A DNA stretch of 35,353 bases. It comes from an uncultured Collinsella sp. (GTDB lineage Bacteria; Actinomycetota; Coriobacteriia; Coriobacteriales; Coriobacteriaceae). The translations under genes and the position numbers were made by a program. The notes beneath the pieces are model-generated. The model searched no databases. It was given only the letters and a program-made list of their open reading frames with translations, and had not been told where the DNA came from. Positions 7,349 to 13,031 of the stretch are shown here, piece after piece; the stretch's first letter is position 1; each line of letters begins with the position of its first letter. Location of the stretch: assembly GCA_958427355.1 (NCBI GenBank), contig CAUACA010000021.1, positions 1-35,353 of the forward strand. Direction: 5' to 3'.

Positions 7349-8035
7349 TTACGCCTCAAGCGCAGCCTTGAACCAACTCGTAATACTCGTGGGGTGCGTG
7401 ATGGCGGTGCCGACGACAACGGCCCAGGCGCCAGCATCGATCGCGGCGCGAGCCTCCTCGGGCGTGTGCACGCGGCCCTCGCAGATGATGGGAAGACCGG
7501 GGAATTCCTCGGTCGCCTGACGCAGGAGCGGCAGGTCGGGGCCATCGGCCATGGTGCAGTCGATGGCGGCGACACCGTGAGAAAGCGTGGTGGATACCAG
7601 GTCGAAGCCCATATCAACCGCACGGCGAATGTCCTCAATGGTGGCACAATCCGCCATCAGGAGCACACCCTCCTCGTGCAGCGGGCGGAAGGTATCCTCG
7701 ACCGTCTTGCCATCGGGGCGCGGACGATCGGTGGCGTCGATCGCCACGATATCGGCACCGGCAGCAACGCAGGCGCGAGCGTGACGCAGCGTCGGCGTGA
7801 TGTAAACGCCCTCGTGCCCATCCTTCCACAGGCCGATAACAGGAACCTCACAGCGACCCTTAATAGCGGCAATGTCGGCAAGGCCCTGGCAGCGAATGGC
7901 GGCGGCGCCACCGAGCTCGCAAGCGCGAGACATTTGAGCCATGGTCTCGGGCGTACGAAGCGGCTCGCCCATATACGCCTGAACGCTCACGACGAGCTTG
8001 CCCTTCAGGGACTGGATCAAAGGATCAACGGTCAT
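7349..8035 (-). CDS. nanE: N-acetylmannosamine-6-phosphate 2-epimerase
   Basis: NanE converts ManNAc-6-P to GlcNAc-6-P, the last dedicated step of sialic-acid catabolism. The 228-residue TIM barrel has the family motifs IGLWKDGHEGVYITPT (67-82, including K71), IDATDRPRPDG (99-109), ADCATIEDIRRAVDMGFD, and CEGRVHTPEEA with E186. The frame continues 13 codons upstream to a GTG, but that lies inside a large palindrome and the ATG at 8035 fits the family start; the Shine-Dalgarno (AAAGG, 13 bases away) is weak. It is the last gene of the sialic-acid cluster, followed by a terminator. Confidence 0.95.
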   Translation of the reverse strand: MTVDPLIQSLKGKLVVSVQAYMGEPLRTPETMAQMSRACELGGAAAIRCQGLADIAAIKGRCEVPVIGLWKDGHEGVYITPTLRHARACVAAGADIVAIDATDRPRPDGKTVEDTFRPLHEEGVLLMADCATIEDIRRAVDMGFDLVSTTLSHGVAAIDCTMADGPDLPLLRQATEEFPGLPIICEGRVHTPEEARAAIDAGAWAVVVGTAITHPTSITSWFKAALEA

Positions 8036-8060
8036 GTTCGACTCAACCTTTCTCAAAACA

Positions 8061-8158
8061 GCCTTCTGAGACACCGCACCTTGACGTTCAAACCGTCGCT
8101 CGCGTACCGAAGTACGCTTCGCTCCTCTTTCACGTCAATCTGCGGCACCTCAGAAGGC
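8061..8158. repeat. 98-bp imperfect palindrome between nanK and nanE
   Basis: Three stem blocks pair in order: 8061-8070 with 8149-8158 (10 bp), 8074-8078 with 8141-8145 (5 bp) and 8081-8087 with 8132-8138 (7 bp). Inside is another 6-bp stem, GCGTAC/GTACGC (8102-8107, 8112-8117), with a CGAA loop. It fills nearly the whole gap and has no strong U-run. It may be a dispersed palindromic repeat or an mRNA-stabilising element controlling nanE relative to nanK. Confidence 0.75.
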
Positions 8159-8175
8159 GCACTTGGTAGTTATGT

Positions 8176-9141
8176 TTACTTCAACGATGCAAGAAGGTGT
8201 TCGGCGGCACCGATGAGCGGAGCATCGCCCTCCAGAGAACCGATGAGGATCGGCGTGTCCTGAAGCGGATCGAGCGCCTGGCTGGCATAGCCCTCGTGTA
8301 CCGAATCCTTCCACGTCTGTGAACGCCAATCGGGACCTTGGTGAATCACGCCACCCGAAAGCACGATGACCTCAGGGTCCAGGATGTTAGCGAGCGAGCC
8401 CAAGCTGGCACCCAGCGCAAAGCCGGCGTCATGGATGACCTCGGTCGCCTTTGCGTCGCCCGCACGGCACAGGTCGTTCACATCGCGACCGACCGAAGGA
8501 CGGCTGGGGTCGACGCGGCCAAAACGCTCATCGTACATTCGACCAATGGAAGTGCCCGAAGCAACCGACTCCAGATGGCCGGAACGCCCGCAGGCGCAGG
8601 GAATGCCGGCGGCAGCCGAGCACTCGATGTGGCCCATATGGCCGGCAGCACCATGGAAGCCCTGCATCACGCGGCCGTTCTCGACATATGCGCCGCCGAT
8701 GCCCGTACCGATGCCAAGACACAAGACGGAGAACTTGCCCTTGCCGACGCCCCAGTGGGCCTCGCCCAGAGCATGAGCCTGCACGTCGCCTACAACGGCA
8801 ACGGGAAGACCGAGGTCCTCGCGCAGACGCGGCCCCAACTGAACGCCGGACCAGCCGGGCATGATCTCGTTGGCATACGCAATGGCACCCGTCTTGGGAT
8901 CGACGACGCCGGCGGCACCGATACCGACGCCAAGGACCTCAACATCGGGATTCGCCTCGAGAGCAGCCTTGATGGACGCCTCGATACGCTGGAAGACGGC
9001 CTCGCCGCCCTCTTGGGCCTCGGTGGGAACCTCGGCCTCAAAAACGGGATGGGGCACACTACCGTCAGCCGGGTACTCCATAATGGCGGTCGCGATCTTA
9101 GTTCCGCCGATATCGACAGAGCAGACGTACTTGTTCTCCAT
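8176..9141 (-). CDS. nanK: ROK-family sugar kinase, probable N-acetylmannosamine kinase
   Basis: The protein probably phosphorylates ManNAc (released by NanA) at O6 with ATP. The 321 residues show the ROK phosphate-1 motif DIGGTKI (10-16), catalytic D119 in VGDVQAHALGE, GIGTGIGGAYV (143-153) and the ROK zinc region GHMGHIE (167-173) with C182 and C184. The third zinc cysteine of the usual CxCGxxGC motif is His here (H189 in GRSGHLE). ROK kinases also include glucokinases and GlcNAc kinases; assignment to NanK rests on its place between nanA and nanE. The start has AAGGAG 7 bases upstream. Large palindromes flank it on both sides. Confidence 0.86.
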   Translation of the reverse strand: MENKYVCSVDIGGTKIATAIMEYPADGSVPHPVFEAEVPTEAQEGGEAVFQRIEASIKAALEANPDVEVLGVGIGAAGVVDPKTGAIAYANEIMPGWSGVQLGPRLREDLGLPVAVVGDVQAHALGEAHWGVGKGKFSVLCLGIGTGIGGAYVENGRVMQGFHGAAGHMGHIECSAAAGIPCACGRSGHLESVASGTSIGRMYDERFGRVDPSRPSVGRDVNDLCRAGDAKATEVIHDAGFALGASLGSLANILDPEVIVLSGGVIHQGPDWRSQTWKDSVHEGYASQALDPLQDTPILIGSLEGDAPLIGAAEHLLASLK

Positions 9142-9184
9142 GTCGCTCTCCTTAGGAGATAAAAAACAACTACAGGAAATGAAG

Positions 9185-9203
9185 GCTGCGTTATCGCCGC
9201 AGC
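9185..9203. other. Small hairpin upstream of nanK
   Basis: GCTGCG (9185-9190) pairs with CGCAGC (9198-9203) around a 7-base loop. It stands between the 110-bp palindrome and the nanK Shine-Dalgarno and lacks an adjacent U-run. Confidence 0.4.
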
Positions 9204-9206
9204 TTG

Positions 9207-9316
9207 GTAAAGGTTTCCCGGGTGCCCGAGGTTGGGGTGAAAGCGGTCGGGCGTTGACCTAATGGGTCACGCTCGACCGCTTGAGCCCCAAGATCGGGTG
9301 CCCGGGGAAGCTTTAC
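9207..9316. repeat. 110-bp imperfect palindrome between nanA and nanK
   Basis: The two halves fold on each other from 9207/9316 to a 3-base loop at 9261-9263. I count about 42 Watson-Crick pairs, in blocks 9207-9212, 9214-9215, 9217-9222, 9225-9229, 9232-9237, 9241-9249, 9251-9253 and 9255-9259 with their mirror positions. The right arm includes the nanA stop codon (9313-9315). It has no U-run, so it is not a classical terminator. It could block 3' exonucleases, partially terminate transcription, or be a palindromic repeat element. Confidence 0.8.
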
Positions 9317-10233
9317 AGGAGACCGTTGTCCTGGAGGACCTTCCTAATCGCCTCGACGTTCTCGCCGGTCATGGCCTTCACCGGGCGCGGCATGGTCGGG
9401 CTGTCGAAGATGCCCATGAGGTTCATAGCGGTCTTGAAGGCGCCGACGCCACCGGCATAGCCTTGGACGCCCGAGGTGACATCCCAGATGTGCGAAATCT
9501 CATTGAGGCGATCCTGCTCGGCCTTGACGGTAGCCCAGTCACCAGCCTGAGCGGCCTTCCACTGACGCACGTAGCCCTCGGGCTCAACGTTGGCGAGACC
9601 CGGGACGGAACCGTCGGCGCCACCGAGGTAGGCGCCGTCGACAACAACCTCGTGACCGGTGAGAATGCTCATCGGATGGCCGTTCTTCTCGTTCTCCTGA
9701 ACGAGGTAGCGGAACGAGATGTCATCACCGGAGGAATCCTTGACGCCAGCAAGGACGCCCTCGGCGCCGAGCTTGGCAAGGAGCTTCCAGGGGAGTTTGG
9801 TGTGAACGCAGACGGGAATGTCATAGGCAAAGATGGGCAGGTCGAGTTCCTCGTGCAGGATGCGGAAGTGCTCCTCAACCTCGGTCATGCCCTGCAGGGC
9901 ATAGAACGGGCAGGTGGCGACGAGGGCATCGGCGCCCAGCTCCTGGGCGACCTTGCCGTGCTCAATCATGCGCTCGGTCTCGGTATCGATGATGCCGACC
10001 AGAACAGGCACACGGTGGTCGACGATACGAACGGCCTCGGCGATAATCTGGCGACGGCGCTCGTCGGTGGAGAAGACGACCTCGCCCGAGGATCCCAAGA
10101 AGAACAGGCCATCGACGCCGGCATCGATCATGCGGTTGATGCTGCGCTCAAAGGAGGCAACGTCGAGCTGGTGATCTTCGGTATCGGGAACAACGACGGG
10201 AGGGATAACGCCGGTGAATTTCTGAGTTGCCAC
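9313..10233 (-). CDS. nanA: N-acetylneuraminate lyase (DapA/NanA family aldolase)
   Basis: The enzyme cleaves N-acetylneuraminate to ManNAc and pyruvate through a Schiff base. The 306-residue product has GSSGE (47-51), Y137 in FAYDIP and Schiff-base K165 in GVKDSS, at the same positions as the lyase Tyr and Lys of E. coli NanA. The start is GTG 10233 with AAGGAG 6 bases upstream; the frame is open 28 more codons upstream but those residues do not resemble the family. The fold also covers dihydrodipicolinate synthase and other keto-acid lyases. Linkage with NanE, a ROK kinase and a SAT-type transporter makes the sialate lyase role the best fit. Confidence 0.85.
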   Translation of the reverse strand: MATQKFTGVIPPVVVPDTEDHQLDVASFERSINRMIDAGVDGLFFLGSSGEVVFSTDERRRQIIAEAVRIVDHRVPVLVGIIDTETERMIEHGKVAQELGADALVATCPFYALQGMTEVEEHFRILHEELDLPIFAYDIPVCVHTKLPWKLLAKLGAEGVLAGVKDSSGDDISFRYLVQENEKNGHPMSILTGHEVVVDGAYLGGADGSVPGLANVEPEGYVRQWKAAQAGDWATVKAEQDRLNEISHIWDVTSGVQGYAGGVGAFKTAMNLMGIFDSPTMPRPVKAMTGENVEAIRKVLQDNGLL

Positions 10234-10256
10234 AAGAATCTCCTTAGTTGTCTGGC

Positions 10257-10275
10257 GGGCGGCCCTATGCCGCCC
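10257..10275. other. Intercistronic hairpin before nanA
   Basis: GGGCGGC (10257-10263) and GCCGCCC (10269-10275) form a perfect 7-bp stem with a 5-base loop, lying between the esterase-like gene and the nanA Shine-Dalgarno. No U-run follows. Confidence 0.5.
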
Positions 10276-10301
10276 ACTCTTGTTGGCAGTGTCCAGGCCG
10301 T

Positions 10302-11153
10302 CTAGGCCAAAGAACACGGGTAGAACGTTTGGTTAAAGAAGTCGACGACTTCGTTTTCGAACGCATTGATGCGCTCGTGAGCGTATTTGGCATAGATGAT
10401 ATGCCTCCGGTCACACTCAAGACCGTTGAATACGGCAAACTGGCCCTTGGGGTCGCTCGCGGCATCCATGAGCGATGTGCCCATGAGCACCGATCCGCGC
10501 ACCCGAGACGACAGCGTCTCAAGGCCACCGGGAATTGGATTGGCAACCGCCGTGCAGGCAAGGCCACACTTATCCAAGGCGGAGACCGCCAAAGCGACAC
10601 CGCCACCAAGGCCCTCGCCCCATGCAAAGATGCGGTCGGGGTCCATGCCATCAAGATTGCGCGCCACCTTCGCCAGCGCGCAACCCCAACGGACGCGCTC
10701 GACAAAAGCGGGCGAAGAAATCCCCCGCTGCAGGTCGTCCGCACCAGCAACATCGTCATCCAGCGCGAGGACGGCATACCCCATGGCGGCAAATCTCGTC
10801 ATGTGATGCCAGCCGCGCACAGGCCGATCGATGTCGTGGAACATCAGGCACAGCGGCACGCGCTCAGATACTCGGGCACGACCGACAGGCTCGATCAAAC
10901 GAGCGTGAATCGCATCGTCACCGAGCTCAAAGGAGACCTCCGAGTAACGGGCGCAGGGGTTAACAAAGTCAATCGCCGTAATGGCCAGGCCTTGAATCTC
11001 AAGATTCGAAGCGCATGTCTCTAAATCAGAAACATCTGCTTGGACATCACCGCGCCAGTCCCGATATTCTGCGAGCCTTGACGAAACCGTTCCAGGAATT
11101 CCCACAAGCCCGGGGACAATCAGCTCGTCAACATTGCTCTCGCACTTAGACAT
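10302..11153 (-). CDS. Degenerate CE7 (acetylxylan esterase-like) alpha/beta-hydrolase lacking the nucleophile
   Basis: The 283-residue protein aligns along its length with the intact esterase encoded just upstream: VPLCLMFH with VPLVLQFH, GQFAVFNGL with TQFAVYNNL, and YAHERI with FGHEEI. The nucleophile elbow, GASQGG in the neighbour, reads GEGLGG here, so the catalytic Ser is Gly181. The acid D230 and the base H259 appear retained. It is about 40 residues shorter, mainly at the N terminus and in the cap region. The frame is intact, so it is a candidate pseudoenzyme (regulatory, binding or chaperone partner) rather than a decayed gene. It overlaps the upstream esterase by 8 bases (ATGTCTAA), which implies coupled translation. 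Confidence 0.8.
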   Translation of the reverse strand: MSKCESNVDELIVPGLVGIPGTVSSRLAEYRDWRGDVQADVSDLETCASNLEIQGLAITAIDFVNPCARYSEVSFELGDDAIHARLIEPVGRARVSERVPLCLMFHDIDRPVRGWHHMTRFAAMGYAVLALDDDVAGADDLQRGISSPAFVERVRWGCALAKVARNLDGMDPDRIFAWGEGLGGGVALAVSALDKCGLACTAVANPIPGGLETLSSRVRGSVLMGTSLMDAASDPKGQFAVFNGLECDRRHIIYAKYAHERINAFENEVVDFFNQTFYPCSLA

Positions 11154-12123
11154 GAGCCTCCCCTCCCTTGCAGAAAAACGGAATGATCAGATCGTCAAAA
11201 TCCTGAATCTCCTCGTGGCCAAAGCCTTCAAAGAACTCATGACGCTTTTCGCAGGTCAGGTTGTTATAGACCGCAAACTGCGTCGCTGGCGGACAGACGA
11301 TATCGGCTGTGCCGGTGCCAAACAGCACGGGGCATTTGACCATAGGGGCAAAGTTCTTGGAATCGAAGTACGCCAGCTTGGCATAGGCTTCGTCAATACG
11401 AGTCGAGTCCTCATCAAACCAGCGAGACCAATAGCGCAGGCCCTCGTAGGCAATGTCGTCGGCATCCAAATCCCAGACCAGGCGGAAATCTGACAGGAAG
11501 GGATAGAGGATGGCGGCGCGATTGATAAGCTCGCTGTTAAGCGCACAGGTCGCAATGCCCAAACCGCCGCCCTGCGACGCGCCGTTCACAAACACACGCG
11601 CAAGATCGATGCCCTCGAGCTCGCGAACGATGCGGCACAGGATTCGAATATCTTGGTGTAAGCGGACATAGTAGAGGTTGGCAGGGTCGCCGTCGATACC
11701 GGCGACGATATGGCCCGCGACCGTTGTGCCCTCAAATCCACCAATGTCCTCGGAGGGACCTCCTTGGCCGGGGCAGTCGAGGGCGATGAGTGCCATGCCC
11801 ATGCCCGCAAACGACGCCTGCTCAAACCAGCTGCGGCTTGCACCCGGATACCCATGGAACTGAAGTACCAATGGCACGGGCTCGTCCGAGACGGGTTTAA
11901 GGTACTTGGCATGCAGGCGCGCGCCACACATACCGGTATACCAGAGGTCGAAAAGCTGGCAGGTCGCGGCATCGGCGACCGATGCCGTCTCAATCGCATA
12001 GTCAAGCCCGACGGCGTCGGCCTCGGCCATGCGATCCTTCCAAAAGAAATCGAAATCTGATGGACGGGGCATGGCGCCTCGATATTCACCAAATTGATGT
12101 TGTAGCTCCTGAGCACTTGGCAT
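11146..12123 (-). CDS. CE7-family acetyl esterase (acetylxylan esterase/cephalosporin-C deacetylase type)
   Basis: The product has 325 residues, the standard CE7 length, with a full Ser-Asp-His triad: S183 in GASQGG, D274 in GTADIVCPP and H303 in FGHEEI. The oxyanion segment FHGYPG (89-94) and the N-terminal family motif PRPSDFDFFW (19-28) are present. No signal peptide is visible, so it acts in the cytoplasm on imported substrate. The ATG at 12123 keeps the family N terminus; a TTG five codons upstream is a less likely start, and the Shine-Dalgarno (GAAAGG, about 15 bases away) is poor. CE7 enzymes remove O-acetyl groups from small sugars. Here, between a sialic-acid-type transporter and NanA, it may deacetylate O-acetylated sialic acid (inference). 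Confidence 0.87.
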   Translation of the reverse strand: MPSAQELQHQFGEYRGAMPRPSDFDFFWKDRMAEADAVGLDYAIETASVADAATCQLFDLWYTGMCGARLHAKYLKPVSDEPVPLVLQFHGYPGASRSWFEQASFAGMGMALIALDCPGQGGPSEDIGGFEGTTVAGHIVAGIDGDPANLYYVRLHQDIRILCRIVRELEGIDLARVFVNGASQGGGLGIATCALNSELINRAAILYPFLSDFRLVWDLDADDIAYEGLRYWSRWFDEDSTRIDEAYAKLAYFDSKNFAPMVKCPVLFGTGTADIVCPPATQFAVYNNLTCEKRHEFFEGFGHEEIQDFDDLIIPFFCKGGEAHV

Positions 12124-12159
12124 GGCTCGTGAACCCAACCTTTCGAAATCGCAACGGAG

Positions 12160-12187
12160 GTGCGCCCGGCAAGGGAACCGGGCGCAC
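12160..12187. other. Perfect 10-bp hairpin between the ABC transporter and esterase genes
   Basis: GTGCGCCCGG (12160-12169) pairs perfectly with CCGGGCGCAC (12178-12187) around an 8-base loop. On the minus strand it follows the ATPase stop codon but is followed by CTCCGTTG rather than a U-run. It probably causes partial termination or stabilises the upstream transporter mRNA. Confidence 0.55.
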
Positions 12188-12203
12188 GGGAGGGAAAGCG
12201 AGG

Positions 12204-13031
12204 CTACTCGCCGAGCTTGGGGTGCAGCAGCGACGGCGCAGCGCCGAGCAGCATCTTGGTGTAGGGGTCCTGGGGGTGCTGGAAGACCTGCTTGGCCTCG
12301 CCCTGCTCGACGATCCTGCCGCCATTCATAACGATGATGTCGTCAGAGATATAGCGGACCGTCTGGATGTCATGGCTGATGAACACCATGGCCAGGCCGA
12401 GCTCCTTCTTAAGGTCGGTCAGCAGGTTCAGAATCTGCGCGCGGACCGAAACGTCCAGAGCCGAGGTGGGCTCGTCGGCGATGATGGCATCGGGGTTCAG
12501 CGACAGGGCACGGGCAATTGCGACGCGCTGACGCTGGCCGCCCGAAAGCTGACCGGGAAGAACCTCGGCGGCGGAGCTGGGCAGACCGGTGAGCTCCAGG
12601 AGCTCCTTGACGCGCTTCTCCTGCTCGGCCTCGGTACCCAGGTTGTGGACGCGCATGGGGTCGAGCAGCTGCTCGCGAACGACCATGCGGGGATTGAGCG
12701 CCGTGGCCGGGTTCTGGAACACGACCGAGATGACGCGACCCATGTGGCGACGGTCCTCGGCGGTACGTTTGGTAACGTCCTTGCCCTTAAAGTAGACCTT
12801 GCCGCTCGTGGGGGCCTGCAGGCCGCACATGACGTTGGCGGTGGTGGACTTACCGCAACCGGACTCGCCGACGATGCCGATCGTCTGACCGGGCATGAGC
12901 TTAATCGTTACACCCTGGACGGCGTGAACCAGGTTGGGGTGCAGAATCGAGCCGGTACGGGTCCTAAAGGTGACGTGGACGTCATCAAGGAAGATGATCG
13001 GCTCGACGCCGTTGACTGCGGTCTCGCTCAT
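12204..13031 (-). CDS. ABC transporter ATPase, OppF/SatD-like
   Basis: This is one of the two nucleotide-binding subunits of the peptide/opine-type importer encoded here. The 275 residues contain Walker A GESGCGKST (55-63), the Q-loop FQNPATALNP, the signature LSGGQRQR (162-169), Walker B with DEPTSALD (186-193) and the switch His in ISHD. It lacks the long C-terminal oligopeptide-transport extension with conserved Cys seen in many OppF proteins. Its ATG follows the stop codon of the fusion gene with no gap (TAGATG), and a strong Shine-Dalgarno (GGAGGTGAT) lies inside the end of that gene. By position it is the fourth gene of a SAT-like transporter operon; a peptide substrate cannot be excluded from sequence alone. 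Confidence 0.92.
   Translation of the reverse strand: MSETAVNGVEPIIFLDDVHVTFRTRTGSILHPNLVHAVQGVTIKLMPGQTIGIVGESGCGKSTTANVMCGLQAPTSGKVYFKGKDVTKRTAEDRRHMGRVISVVFQNPATALNPRMVVREQLLDPMRVHNLGTEAEQEKRVKELLELTGLPSSAAEVLPGQLSGGQRQRVAIARALSLNPDAIIADEPTSALDVSVRAQILNLLTDLKKELGLAMVFISHDIQTVRYISDDIIVMNGGRIVEQGEAKQVFQHPQDPYTKMLLGAAPSLLHPKLGE

Noticed and set aside
8075..8175. Open minus-strand frame between nanK and nanE as a small protein or nanE extension
   Set aside because: It is encoded entirely by the palindrome and inner hairpin, and the NanE family starts at the ATG 8035. No ribosome-binding site serves it.
10302..11153. Calling the second esterase-like gene a pseudogene
   Set aside because: The frame is uninterrupted, overlaps its neighbour in the usual coupled way and keeps the Asp and His positions. 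Only the nucleophile is changed, so pseudoenzyme fits better than decay.
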